Below, one piece after another: positions 12,372 to 23,162 of a stretch of DNA of 64,000 bases. Made by a program: the position numbers and the translations under genes. Origin of the DNA: Basidiobolus meristosporus CBS 931.73. Taxonomy: Eukaryota; Basidiobolomycota; Basidiobolomycetes; Basidiobolales; Basidiobolaceae. The notes under the pieces were generated by a model, which was not told the DNA's origin, made no database searches, and saw nothing but the letters and a program-made list of their open reading frames with translations. Location of the stretch: the NCBI GenBank assembly GCA_002104905.1, contig MCFE01000266.1, positions 43,662 through 107,661 on the forward strand, written 5' to 3'. How positions within the stretch are numbered: the first letter of the stretch is position 1; each line of letters opens with the position of its first letter.

Positions 12372-12870
12372 TCAGTGGATGTCTTCTTGTATGAGCATAC
12401 TGTGCATTAATAAGTATCTTAGCTTTTTACCTATTCTGCTGTTTTCACCTATATATGACTTTCCTCTGCATTTACCTGCCAATATGCTGAATCTCTTCAG
12501 ATATCCAAATGTATGCTCTACCCTCACTCTGAAATGATTAAATAACACTCCGGGATATGGAAGACTATTGGAGCTTCTGAACCTAGTATTCCAAGCTTGC
12601 TCTAAGTCATTCATACACTCTGCAAGGTGGTTGTCCATTGCTGTCAACTGGGAATGAAAGCTTCTAGGACTTTTGCTGCCATGGAAGGTGGGATGAGACC
12701 TTGTAGGGCATTAGTTCTTGTAATAGCAGAGAAGCTTGACAAGGGATCTTCTTGAGTAGATTGGGGTAGATGGTCCACTGTACTTGGAATAGATTGCCTC
12801 CAGTGTGTCAAAAGGAAATCCTGTGGTAGTGATGGGATTGATGAGAAAAGACCATTCAGATGAGTGAGTC
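12372..12870 (-). pseudogene. Harbinger-type transposase, copy 2, internally deleted
   Basis: The minus-strand frame keeps the N-terminal part (MTYSSEWSFLI-like start near 12,870) and the C-terminal VRVEHTFGYLKRFSILAGK block, but about 350 bp in the middle is missing relative to 16,330-16,680. The deletion removes the first two catalytic aspartates and the FSGPFAGSRHDKALW stretch, leaving only the Glu region. Confidence 0.8.
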
Positions 12871-13230
12871 ATATTAAAACTGGTGGATGATTGTATGGAG
12901 GTGGTTTGAATTGAATTGGTGCAATCTGCGTTATTTATCTGATTTTTAATGCACTATGATTAAATCTCCATCAATTGCCATGTATCCCATCATTTTGTTG
13001 CAAAAATCATCCGCAAACAATGCCTTGGTACTTTATTTATGCTTTACTCATAGGTCTATAATCAAATAGGAAATCCGCAATTGATGTGATCTGATCCGTG
13101 TCAATGCAATCCAAGATGCATCATGCATAATATATGGAAAATTCAACAATCACATTAGTTTTTATATATATTTCATATAAGACCAGGTTGATACCAATAT
13201 ACCGCTGTATAGGTATCCAAATCTGTTGCT

Positions 13231-15546
13231 ATGGTCCTCATACCAAGTCTCAGCTCATCTTTAGTACAACCCAGACAAAACCCATCCCCCAGCTCACAAG
13301 CACAGTCTGGACCGGAAAAGTTGATGTTGGTTCCATTCAAGTTCTTGCCAAATGATTTTAGTATGGCCCAAGTGTCTATGATGAGCCTTCATACAGATAT
13401 TTGGGCACTACTGATTAATCTAGCAGAACTAGATACCTCAGAGAGTCAACAAAGATGGAAGAATTTGAGTAGAAAGCTGTGGCATGAGTTCTGCATCAAG
13501 ATGCCAGCAGATGTATGTAAGAAGATATATAACAAGACAAGTATTGAAATCAAGAATGAGCTGAGAGTGAGGGGATTTGATGAAGGAGCCACACAGGAAC
13601 AATTTTGCATGCAATTTGCACAGTACAGGCCAGATATGTCCATCTGTGCCTCAACTTTGGGAACCAAAGTGATCTTGAATCAGTTTTATGCCTCAAATGA
13701 CTAATGTACTATGTGATATGCTAATAGAGCTAAGTGGCTTTTGAGAGCAATATACACAGGATTCATCCAGGCAACAGCTCCAAAGTATCAGTTAGAGGGT
13801 AAGTGAGTACCTTGAGGAATCAGATGGTGAGATTCAGGAGGAAGAATACAGACCGCAAACAACATTGTCCAGATTGCGCCAGCACGCCTTGCTGGATTCC
13901 TTACCATCTCTTGCAACCACTGTGTGCCAGCGCACATCAGTCCAGACTATGCCAACACACTTTACCACAATGCCCCGCATCAAGTCAATGCGCCTTGTAG
14001 TGGGTTGACAGTGACACCCACTGACAGATGTGCTCATTCCCATATTTTCTACTTCCCTATATCTCTACTACACTTATTTTAATTTCATCCCATTTGTCTT
14101 ACCCAATCATTACTATCCCATAAGCTGGTTGACTATCACACCTGCTTACCTTATTGCATAAGTTACCCCTTGCTTTATGTATGATTACTAGCTATTAGTG
14201 CTTCTATATTATGCAGGTACCCGCGCCAGTACCTGTGGCATATGATCAGCCTGTGTCACCATCCCTACCATATCCATAGAGTATATGGTATCCCTATGTT
14301 ACACAGGTCTCAGAATACAATTCCTGATTGGTTGGATGTGCTGTGTCTCTGAGAACCTTCTGGCACCTACTTAGAACATTCTTAGGTCATTCTGATGTCA
14401 TTAAGATTTCTATTGATATCCAGAACCTTCTGGAACACCATGATTAGTAATCACTTAGCCAGTAAGAAAAGTATATAAGGGAGGCTATCCCTCAACAATA
14501 AATTATCATCCTTTTTATCAATATACTGACTTGTTGATTAGTGGGATCACTGCTACCTGCTGCTACCTGAACTTCCAACCCCAGACCACAGGACACTCCC
14601 AGGAAACTGTGCTGACAGCCAACTGACCTTGGAGGCACTACTTGTGAGGGATACTCACAGTAGGTATCCTTTATCATATTTGATTCTTTCCCAAGTTTGT
14701 TCTTGTACAGGCAAAGATACTTTTCTGTCTTTGTAACTATTGACAACAGCTGCATTCTTATCAAGTCCCTGCTGGTGGAGTTTACAGTTGTTTTGACTTT
14801 GAAAGCTTTAGTACATTGTCATCTCAAAGGACGCTGAACCCAGCACATACTTTTGTTAAGACACCATCTAAGTTGGGGATTGTAGCTCAATAGTTTTCCC
14901 TTGACAAGCTTGTGGCTTTACTCCCCTTCACATTAGATTAGAGACAGAACCCAAGTATTCCTAGCAAGCTTTTGCCAGAGGTTATTGCACTCAGTGAACA
15001 CCCCACACACAAAACACTTGAGAAGTGTTGGACGTATCTCTCCCTTGGACCTATACACCACCACAGCGTTGGGTCAACACGTGTGCTTCAGAGCATAACT
15101 ACCAGAACTTGCCAAACTGCTCATTTAGACACAAGTCCATTGGAGCGGACGGAGTGCGTCAACAGGCAGCATCACATCAAACTCAGCCAAGGGCCATCTC
15201 AATGCGTCAAGTCATGCCTGTATGTGCTGTTTTGCCTGACCATCAGCAAGTTACTTCTGGTGAGCTGACTGATGATGACCAACATGAAGTGCCTAAACCA
15301 CCATAGCCCTTGGCAAGTAAAAGAACGTGTCAGTGCATGGCACTCCAGGCCAGTTCAGTTGGCTCAGTTGGAGCAATTCAGCATGGCCAAGCTGCAGCAT
15401 TGCACTCATCTACTAGGAGGCAAAATACTGACTACAAATACACAAGTAGCCAAGATGATAGTCAGCCAGGAAGTAGTATAGGTGTGCAAAGTGAGTCACT
15501 ACCAAATGCTTCAGTAGTAATCTCTGTAAGAAAAAAAACCCAGTAG
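13231..15546 (+). pseudogene. Harbinger partner protein, copy 2, split by an insertion
   Basis: Starts as MVLIPSLSSSLVQPRQNPSP and is collinear with the intact partner protein to about 13,680, where an extra base (gttttatgcc against gtttttgcc) shifts the frame. The gene is then cut at 13,996 by a 1.07-kb LTR-like element and resumes at 15,066 (gttgggtcaac), running to 15,546 near the basic tail. It is dead. Confidence 0.8.
13996..15065. mobile_element. Solo-LTR-like element, about 1.07 kb
   Basis: Begins TGTAGTGGGTTGACAG and ends ACACCACCACA. Flanks GCCT (13,992-13,995) and GCGT (15,066-15,069) are a 4-bp duplication with one change, and the uninterrupted site is visible in the complete Harbinger copy (aacgcgcgttggg at about 18,124). 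It contains a TATA-like agtatataaggg (about 14,469). No open frame of note. It is the best copy of the family also seen at 4068 and 5238. Confidence 0.7.
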
Positions 15547-16124
15547 AAGATGATGCAATAGCTTTGAATTGCTATTATTTGTAATGATCCCAACAACCCA
15601 TTTTTTTGCAATCCAAATCAAGCCATTGCAAATCAGTGATCATCATATTTTTGATATAAGTGAAATCAAGGTCATCTCACATTTGAGACAGAACCCCTAT
15701 AAATAAACACCCTGCATATATATACATCATCTGTAATATCAGTGCAGCTATTGGATCTGTTTTGCACCTACCCATTTGCTTGCGTGCTAGCTATGGATCC
15801 CATTTGGAGACCATCAAAAACCAGAAGCTTGGAATTAGTGACCCTCTTGGCAATCTTATGAGAGGATCACAATGGCATTTTGCTAATTTTACTCTCAAAA
15901 AAGTTATTAAACTTGACAGGGATTAATGGTGCTGTGAGAATAGACTTGTTCCGTTGGATAGTGCCACATAGTGCCAGCCTGTTTATGGTGCCGGATTGAT
16001 CTGGCACTCTATGGCACCATCTGGCACTATAATTTCTACCATGATGCCAGTGGTATGATACAGTTACTGGTAATTTTACTCAATCTTACTTATGTTGCTC
16101 AGAATAGTGCTTTCCTTGCTTTAT

Positions 16125-17009
16125 TTACTCTTCATAATGCTCCAGACACATTTCTCTCAGTGGATGTCTTCTTGTATGAACATACTCTGCATTAATAAGT
16201 ATCTTAACTATTTTACCTATCCTGCGGTTTTCACCTATATATGACTTTCCTCTGTATTTACCTGCCAATATGCTGAATCTCTTCAGATATCCAAATGTGT
16301 GCTCTACCCTCACTCTGAAATGATTAAATATCGCATTGTAGAGCTTCTGCTTCCTGCAAAGCACACCATTCCTTGGCTTCCTATAAGCTGTAATACATTG
16401 TAATCTCTGACAATCCTCTCCTATATAGGCTAAGTCTGCCATACATTTCTCCCCTCTACTGAATTCAGGATGATTCTCTACCCAGAGTGCTTTGTCATGC
16501 CTACTTCCAGCAAATGGCCCACTAAACCAGATGATGTTACCCTCAATGTCAGACAGTGCTTGAAACTTTACACAGTGTGCCTTGTACTTGCCAGAATAAA
16601 AGTGCCGCTGCCCTCTAGAAGGTCTGTTAATCCTCACTGGGAAGGTATCCAAAATACTCCTGATATGGAACCTGTTGCTGAACACTCTGGGATATGGAAG
16701 TCTATTGGAGCTTCTGAACCTAGTATTCCAAGCTTGCTCTAAGTCATTCATACCCTCTGCAAGGTGGTTCTCCATTGCTGTCAGCTGGGAATGAAAGCTT
16801 CTAGGACTTTTGTTGCCATGGATGGTGGGATGAAACCTTGTAGGGCAATAGTTCTTGTAATAGCAGAGAAGCTTAACAAGGGATCTCCTTGAGTAGATTG
16901 GGGTTGATGGTCCACAGTACTTGGTATAGATCTCCTCCAGTGTGTCAAAAGGAAATCCAGTGGTAGTGATGGGATTGATGAGAAAAGACCATTCAGATGA
17001 GTAAGTCAT
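16125..17009 (-). CDS. Harbinger-type DDE transposase (DDE_4 superfamily)
   Basis: A 294-residue intact frame. The fold of DDE_Tnp_4 proteins is seen from about residue 115: DTFPVRINRPSRGQRHFYSG carries the first catalytic Asp, FSGPFAGSRHDKALW is the conserved G..HD block, MADLAYIGEDC carries the second Asp, and RVRVEHTFGYLKRF carries the Glu. The N-terminal part (YYKNYCPTRFHPTI, then a short helical stretch ending in NDLEQAW) is probably the target- or end-binding region. It should cut and join the AGACTTGTTCC ends in the nucleus. It is divergent from the partner gene at 17,369 and both lie within the inverted ends. An intron is not needed to keep frame. Broken copies lie at 7,596 and 12,372. 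Confidence 0.88.
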   Translation of the reverse strand: MTYSSEWSFLINPITTTGFPFDTLEEIYTKYCGPSTPIYSRRSLVKLLCYYKNYCPTRFHPTIHGNKSPRSFHSQLTAMENHLAEGMNDLEQAWNTRFRSSNRLPYPRVFSNRFHIRSILDTFPVRINRPSRGQRHFYSGKYKAHCVKFQALSDIEGNIIWFSGPFAGSRHDKALWVENHPEFSRGEKCMADLAYIGEDCQRLQCITAYRKPRNGVLCRKQKLYNAIFNHFRVRVEHTFGYLKRFSILAGKYRGKSYIGENRRIGKIVKILINAEYVHTRRHPLREMCLEHYEE

Positions 17010-17368
17010 ATTAAAGTTGATGGATGATTGTATGAAGGCGGTTTGAATTGATTCGGCGCGATCTGCGTTATTTATCTGATTTTTAACACATTATAGTTAA
17101 ATCTCCATCAATTGCCATGTATCCCATCATTATGTCGCAAAAATCATCCGCAAACAATGCCTTGGTACTTTTATTGATGCTTTAATCATAGGTCTATAAT
17201 CAAATAGGAAATCTGCGATTGATGTGATCTGATCCGTGTCAACGCGATCCAAGACGCATCATGCATAATATATGGAAAATTCAACAATCACATTAGTTTT
17301 CATATGTATTTCATATAAGACCAGGTTGATGCCAATATACTGCTGTATAAGTATCCAAATCCGTTGCT
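17010..17368. promoter_or_regulatory. Divergent promoter region of the Harbinger element
   Basis: The 359 bp between the start codons of the transposase (minus) and the partner gene (plus). It is well conserved among copies 1, 2 and 3, including a catgcataatatatgg stretch near 17,262-17,277 and CpG-rich words such as ggcgcgatctgcg near 17,056. No standard TATA box can be assigned with confidence. Confidence 0.5.
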
Positions 17369-18685
17369 ATGGTCCCCATACCAAGCCTCAACTCATCTTT
17401 AGTACAACCCAGACAAAACCCATCCCCCAGCTCACAAGCGCGGTCCGGACCGGAAAAGTCAATGTTGGATCCATTCGAGTTCTTGCCAAATGATTTTAGT
17501 ATGGCCCAAGTGTCTATGATGAGCCTTCATACAGATATTTGGGCACTACTGATTAATCTAGCGGAACTAGATACCTCAGAGAGTCAACAAAGATGGAAGA
17601 ATTTGAGTAGAAAGCTGTGGCATGAGTTCTACATCAAGATGCCAGCCAATGTATGTAAAAAGATATATAACAAGACAAGTATTGAAATCAAGAATGAGCT
17701 GAGAGTGAGGGGATTTGACAAAGAAGCCGCGGGGGAACAATTTTGCACGCAATTTGCACAGTACGGGCCGGACGCGTCCGTTTGTGCCTCAACTTTGGGA
17801 ACCAAAGAGATTTTGAATGAGTTTTTGCCTCAAATGACTAATGTACTACATGATATATTAGTAGAGCTAAGTGGCTTCCAAGAGCAATATACACAGGACT
17901 CATCCAGGCAACAGCTCCAAAGTATCAGACAGAGGGTAAGTGAATGCCTTGAGGAATCAGATGGTGAGCTTCAGGAGGAAGAATACAGACCACAAGCAAC
18001 ATTGTCCAGATCGCGCCAGCACGCCTTGCTGGATTCCCTACCATCTCTTGCAACCACAGCGCGCCAGCGCACGTCAGTCCAGGCCACGCCAACACCCTTT
18101 ACCAGAACGCCCCGCATCAAGTCAACGCGCGTTGGGTCAACGCGCGCGCTTCAGAGCAAAACTACAAGAACTTGCCAAACTGCTCATTTAGACACAAGTC
18201 CATTGGAGTGGACCAAGTTGCGTCAGCATGCGGCATCACATCAAACTCAGCCAAGGGCCATCTCAATGCGTCAAGGCGCGCCTGTGCGTGCCGTTTTGCC
18301 CAACCATCAGCGAGTTACTTCTGGTGAACTGACTGATGATGACCAACATGAAGTGCCTCAACCACCAGAGCCCTTGGCAAGTAAAAGAACGCGTCAGCAC
18401 GTGGCACTACAGGCCGGTTCAGTTGGTTCAGTCGGAGCAATTCAGCGCGGCCAAGCTGCAGCATTGCACTCATCAACTAGGAGGCAAAATACTGACTACA
18501 AATACACAAGTAGCCAAGATGATAGTCAGCCAGGAAGTAGTATAGGTATGCAAAGTGAGTCACTACCAAATGCTTCAGCAGTAATCCCTGTGAGAAAAAA
18601 ACCCAGGAGAAGAAGATGCAATCGCTTTGAATTGCTCACATTTGTAATGATCCCGACAACCCTTTTTTTTTGCGATCCGAATTGA
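17369..18685 (+). CDS. Harbinger element partner protein, unrecognised family
   Basis: A 438-residue intact frame starting MVPIPSLNSSLV. I do not recognise the family. Residues about 35-125 look like a folded, mostly helical domain (SMAQVSMMSLHTDIWALLIN, then QRWKNLSRKLWHEFY and VCKKIYNKTSIEIKNELRVRG). The middle is a QLQSIRQRVSECLEESDGEL helix, then a long low-complexity Ser/Thr/Gln/Arg-rich stretch. The tail RKKPRRRRCNR (near residue 415) is a likely nuclear localisation signal. In PIF/Harbinger elements a second gene usually encodes a Myb/SANT protein needed to bring the transposase to the nucleus and DNA. The position, divergence and basic tail fit that role, but the usual Myb tryptophan spacing is not evident. 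Broken copies lie at 5,980-7,238 and 13,231-15,546. Confidence 0.75.
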   Translation: MVPIPSLNSSLVQPRQNPSPSSQARSGPEKSMLDPFEFLPNDFSMAQVSMMSLHTDIWALLINLAELDTSESQQRWKNLSRKLWHEFYIKMPANVCKKIYNKTSIEIKNELRVRGFDKEAAGEQFCTQFAQYGPDASVCASTLGTKEILNEFLPQMTNVLHDILVELSGFQEQYTQDSSRQQLQSIRQRVSECLEESDGELQEEEYRPQATLSRSRQHALLDSLPSLATTARQRTSVQATPTPFTRTPRIKSTRVGSTRALQSKTTRTCQTAHLDTSPLEWTKLRQHAASHQTQPRAISMRQGAPVRAVLPNHQRVTSGELTDDDQHEVPQPPEPLASKRTRQHVALQAGSVGSVGAIQRGQAAALHSSTRRQNTDYKYTSSQDDSQPGSSIGMQSESLPNASAVIPVRKKPRRRRCNRFELLTFVMIPTTLFFCDPN

Positions 18686-19469
18686 GCCATTGCAAATCAG
18701 TGATCATCAAATTTTTGATATAAGTAATATCAAGGTTGTCTCACATTTGAGACAGAACCCTATAAATAAACACCCTGCATATATATACGTCATCTGTAAT
18801 ACCGGTGCAGCAATTGGATCTGTTTCGCACCTACACAATCGCTTGCGTGCTAGCTATGACACCTAGCCCAATCACTAGGATCAGGGATTTACTTGCTCAA
18901 TGGGCAAAATGGGATATTTGATGGCAAATCAGGTAGCTTTTTCAGTAGTCAATGAGCCAATTGGGGGCTGCCAGCTTCAGGATACTTTTGGACCAATTAA
19001 CCACTGAGATACCGTCCAATTGGAGTGAGGGTAACCAAAATGGTAAGTATCAGTGTAGTTTATAGTGTGATACACATTTATTTCCATTTACATTAAAGAA
19101 ACATATCCAAATACCAGATTTTACCTGCCATTATAGCGGTATCCAATTGTGCACGTGATGCAAACATTACAAGTTGGCGCGATCATCCGTGCCATCCTCA
19201 TCATGTCAGATTGTGCCATAGTGTGCGAGATCGTCCCGCATAGTGCGAAATCTTCCAAGAACAATCCTGCCTTCTGGTAGCTATGATATTGCGCCCAATC
19301 GTTCTTTGCAACCGCGGATTGCGCCACGTGCCCTGGCACAGTACGATGGAACAAGTCTAATAATTGATTGGCATTGTTGCAGTCTTGATGTGCTCTACAA
19401 CTATTTTAAATTGATCTAACCACCCAGGACATCCAATTGCCTTTATGGCAAAAAACCTGACAATATTTT

Positions 19470-22300
19470 GATGGCCTCACGCAAGTCTCAGATGGCATTA
19501 TCACAGCAGTATGGTGGCCTACAGCTAGTGCTGTATAATGCTACCATAGCAATTTACCAAATGGTATTTCCTTTTTCTACCTCACCTTGTGCAATTCATA
19601 TATTCCACTGTAGAACCACCCCTCTTTATTTGCTTACACACTACTACCTTGGGTACTCCACATATAGTTTAAATGAAAAAAACTATGGCCTCCTGCTTAC
19701 CAACCTCAGCAAATGCACATACCTGCTGCAATTCACATACTTATATCACCTCATCTTGACAGCTTTTTAGTGATACTTGCCAAGTTGCCATATACCTTGT
19801 ACTGCTGGTAACATATACATCTTGCAAACATATGCTTGGTTATTGCTGCTTCTGTCATGAATACCTCCTGAATATCCACCAACAACTTCTTGGTATTTAG
19901 CAAATATATTCCTTCTCCCTGCTGGATTCTAATCCCCCTTATAGGTGCACTCTTGCTCTTGTTTGTGCAAATTCTGCATTGAATGGTGTAGAAGTTGGCT
20001 TGTGATCATGAGAGATATGGCACACCTTGGTAGAGTTTTCCTAGTAGAAATTAGTTGCTTGTTGCACCCAACCCAACTTTGCATAACTTAACTGATTCCC
20101 ACACATCTAAGCTGCTTAGCTTCTGAATGCCATAGGCATAGGTGTCTCCATGTGAACATCTGTCCTTAGTATTTTCCAACTATTCCTGGCTGTCCTCCAT
20201 GTGCCAACTCATCACATCCATGATGGATTTGAAGGTAATATTCTGGATGAGCTTGGGATGTGGTAGTATCTGCAACTTGACTCAACTTCCTACCTCCCCA
20301 CACATTTGCTCCATAGGAAACTCCCACAAGATGAAGCAAGGCCCAATATTTTCCACACACCAAGCAAGACAGAGTAGAGAATGGATACAGTGGTGGCAGA
20401 GATCTACACAATCAGCTTTATGTTTTTAGTATGGCTGCTCAAATCCTTTTACAAACTCCTTGCACAACAGCTGTAGATGTGTCAAGTTGGCATTGGTGAT
20501 CTGCTTCTGGATAAATATTTCTGCAATCTCCACATATGACTCCCAATGCTTCCAATGTACTCTTGGTAGGAATGGCTTCAGAAAGTCACTTGAATAAATA
20601 CATATCAAGTTCATCCTGTCTTTGCATTAGTACTGACGCATCTGCATGTGAATATTGGTTGGAGCTGGTAAGAACTACTAAGGGTAGCAGATACTCTGTA
20701 ATATCTTGTAAATTCTTTCAAATTTCTCTGGTATCTCAAAGGGCTCATTTTACTTGAAAAGCCCCATGTACAACTTGACCACTAGTATAGGGATATTGTT
20801 GAAAAGGAAGTGCATTGCTCTCAGTGGAATGCTTTTGCTCCAATAGATACCCTCTATCTTGGGTATTTCTAGTTTCCAATTGATTGCATATTCCAGCCAA
20901 TGGCTTATTGCTTGTCAACTTTGCTGCCATTGCATGCTGACTTCTGTACATTCTCTTTGTGTGAAGATGATATTCTTAGTGTAGGTGTTTGGGTAATAAT
21001 AATGTGTGTGAGTTGTGTAGTAAATCCCCAGGATTTCACATGTTTCACAGCAATACCATTCAATGTGCCCAGAAAAACCTGCTCTCTTGCTGATGGCTGT
21101 GGTGTCTCCAATGCAGATGATAATAGGCGCTTTTACATGACGACCATTTACTGATATCCTGCTGGAAAGCATACAAAAGTCATCCAGCAATGGATGCAGG
21201 TAGCTATCCCGGTTGGACATTGATTTAGGCACAGATACCAGTGAGACTACCATTGGATTTCTGCTCTGATACTGTAAGATGGGTGGCTGATTCAGATTGA
21301 TGAGAATTAGTGTCCGGCAGGATTTGCTGGTAGAGTACTTGTTTAATGAGAATCCTTGAGGTGCTAAGGCAAAGGAATGGTCATACACACCTTCAAAGTA
21401 GCCATTGCTTGCTACAATAGACTTGTTCTGTTGGATAGTGCCACATTGAGCCATTAGTGCCAAATGATGCCATAGAGTGCCAGGGGGGCCATGTGAGCCT
21501 ACACTTGGCCACACAGTGTGCAGCATGGCTCTGCATCTTCATGCAAAGCAGCCCCTGTATTTCACCCAATGTTTCGGAAAAAACTCATTTTTTGACCTTT
21601 TTTTAGGTCAATGTTGCACAGAATGTGTATGTGCACAAAAGGATTGAAGAAATGAATCTGGTACTCAATTCCCATAGCACTCTGAATCTAGCTCCGGTGG
21701 CTTGTAACATGTTACAAAAATCCATGGCACTATCTTGGTCCACTGGTACTATCTGGCACTATAAGTTCTTTGTATTGATCTTACTTTAGGGCTAATAATT
21801 AAATGTAGTTCCAGATAGTACCAGTGGACCAAGATAGTGCCATGCATTTTTGTAACATGTTACAAGCCACAGGAGCTAGATTCAGAGTGCCATGGGTATT
21901 GAGTACCAGATACATATCTCCAATCCTTTAGTGCTCCTACGCATCCTGCACAAAATTGATCCACAAAAAACATCAAAAAATGGATTTTCTCCTGTATCAC
22001 AGGTGAAACACAGGGGCTGCTTTGCATGAAGATGCAGAGCTGTGTTTCACACTCTGTGGCCAAGTATAGGTTCACTTGGCCACTCTGGCACACTATGGCA
22101 TCATTTGGCATTCATGGCTCAATGTGGCACTATCCAATGGAACAAGTCTAATAGCCACATGGTCTTTTTTCTCTTCTTTTATAGCATTGAATCAAAGTAG
22201 TATTGTCCATGGGGTAAATAGTCTGACCTTCAACAATGTAACACTGTTATATCACTTTTTGGTCAATACTCATGTGAATGTAAGGCAGTCTTGTATTTGA
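19470..22300 (-). mobile_element. CACTA/Plavaka-like DNA transposon, copy B (decayed)
   Basis: Minus-strand coding remnants are aligned to copy A. The frame 20,905-21,400 has ILINLNQPPILQYQ, SYLHPLLDDF and ISKRAGFSGHIEWYCCETC, which match the NLPPxLRY, LxPLVDDL and AxKxAGFxSHxxxxFCxxC pattern of Tnp2-type (PF02992-like) transposases of CACTA/Plavaka elements. The more C-terminal FTFWEFP-type block corresponds to about 20,270-20,400. Numerous stops and frameshifts. A palindromic MITE is inserted at 21,419. Ends were not defined. Confidence 0.65.
21419..22149. mobile_element. Palindromic MITE, copy 2 (Harbinger-derived)
   Basis: A 731-bp element flanked by AAT (21,416-21,418 and 22,150-22,152). 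The empty site is supported by copy A of the CACTA element (gctaaaatagctgcatgg near 12,057). Ends are AGACTTGTTCTGTTGGATAG and the inverse of AGACTTGTTCCATTGGATAG. The full length folds on itself with the centre near 21,780-21,800. It has high similarity to the copy at 679-1411. No coding role. Confidence 0.88.
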
Positions 22301-22432
22301 GACATTGCACCTACATAAATGTAAGATTCAATGATGACCAGCCATAATAGGCATTGTAAATACAGTTGTGGCACCACATACACATGTATATGTAACACCA
22401 TTTCCCCTTTAATTTGACTCACTTCCATATAT

Positions 22433-23119
22433 ATGCCACCAACAAATAAAGCAAAGTTGTCTGGTTCCCAACCAAACCCTACCGCTGCTGGTAACACAAG
22501 AACAGTTGGACAACAACTTGCTTTGACACTCAGTGTAACAAGCATGGCTACATCCAAAAAAGGCCCTGTGGACAGTGAGCCCATTGAAGATAATAATGCG
22601 GACTCCTCAGTCTCTCAGTCAAGTAGGCAATTGACAACCTCTGTGGAGCCACAAGCTGACCATTATGCTCAGGCAGCTGAGAATGTAGCAAACACATTAC
22701 CCTCAGTTGATGACCAGCAAGTGGCCATGATAACATCACCACCACCCATATTAGCAAGTATGTTGCCAGCTCATACCAAAGCATTAATGAAGCAATTAGG
22801 TGCAGTGGCTGATAGGATAGATGCAATGGCCCAGAGAAATCAGGAAATAGTCCAGAAACAGGATGCGCACATAATGCATGTAGTGCATTCATTATCCCAG
22901 GTAGAGAAAGCAGCATCTTTGCTGCAAAGAAGGAACTCTAGTAGCTCAATGTCATGGCCAAGAACTGAGCCATTTCCCAATGTAACAGCAGAGGATCACC
23001 GTAGAGTCTTTGAAGGACAACAACAGTGCCCAAAGATAAAGCCCACAGAAAACCCCTCATTGCATAGGAGGGAGACAATGTGGTGTTTACACCTAAGCCT
23101 AAAAAGCAAAAGACATTGA
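22433..23119 (+). CDS. Unrecognised protein in the repeat block
   Basis: A 228-residue frame starting MPPTNKAKLSGSQPN. It is Ser/Thr/Gln-rich with a predicted coiled region (VADRIDAMAQRNQEIVQKQD, about residues 127-146) and no domain I recognise. A second frame (23,163-23,525) and further frames at 23,640-23,996 and 24,024-24,386 follow on the same strand and may be later exons or broken continuations; an internal direct repeat is seen at about 23,524-23,590 and 23,740-23,803. The stretch 22,728-23,160 is repeated at 24,838-25,273. The cluster lies divergent from CACTA copy B and may be its second gene or a separate element; this is a guess. Confidence 0.4.
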   Translation: MPPTNKAKLSGSQPNPTAAGNTRTVGQQLALTLSVTSMATSKKGPVDSEPIEDNNADSSVSQSSRQLTTSVEPQADHYAQAAENVANTLPSVDDQQVAMITSPPPILASMLPAHTKALMKQLGAVADRIDAMAQRNQEIVQKQDAHIMHVVHSLSQVEKAASLLQRRNSSSSMSWPRTEPFPNVTAEDHRRVFEGQQQCPKIKPTENPSLHRRETMWCLHLSLKSKRH

Positions 23120-23162
23120 AGATCTGTGAAGCGTTGAGTGCAATAATGAAGAGTGGGCTAAT

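Larger units (their letters stand above)
12157..15793. mobile_element. Harbinger/PIF-type element, copy 2 (inactive, right end lost)
   Basis: The left end AGATTTGTTCCATTGG follows AAT at 12,154-12,156. The body is collinear with the complete copy except for an internal transposase deletion near 12,546 and a 1.07-kb LTR-like insert at 13,996-15,065. Similarity ends at about 15,793 (tgctagctatg), just before the complete copy begins at 15,942, so the right inverted end is missing. Confidence 0.75.
15942..19358. mobile_element. Complete Harbinger/PIF-type DNA transposon
   Basis: A 3,417-bp element with inverted ends AGACTTGTTCCGTTGG and ATGGAACAAGTCT and a perfect 3-bp target duplication AAT (15,939-15,941 and 19,359-19,361). 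It carries two divergently transcribed genes, a DDE transposase on the minus strand and a partner protein on the plus strand, with a 359-bp shared promoter region. The two-gene layout and 3-bp duplications are the hallmarks of PIF/Harbinger elements. Both reading frames are open, and CpG content is much higher than in the other copies, so this is the youngest copy in the window. Confidence 0.85.

Noticed and set aside
4068-15065. The three TGTAGTRG elements as full LTR retrotransposons
   Set aside because: No gag or pol lies between any pair, each has its own flanking duplication, and the sequence between them belongs to other elements. They are solo LTRs or MITE-like elements.
6000-19000. 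Repeat-induced point mutation (RIP) of the classic CpA type
   Set aside because: Differences between the Harbinger copies that I inspected are mainly at CpG, not CpA, and large frames survive. Methyl-CpG deamination is the simpler reading.
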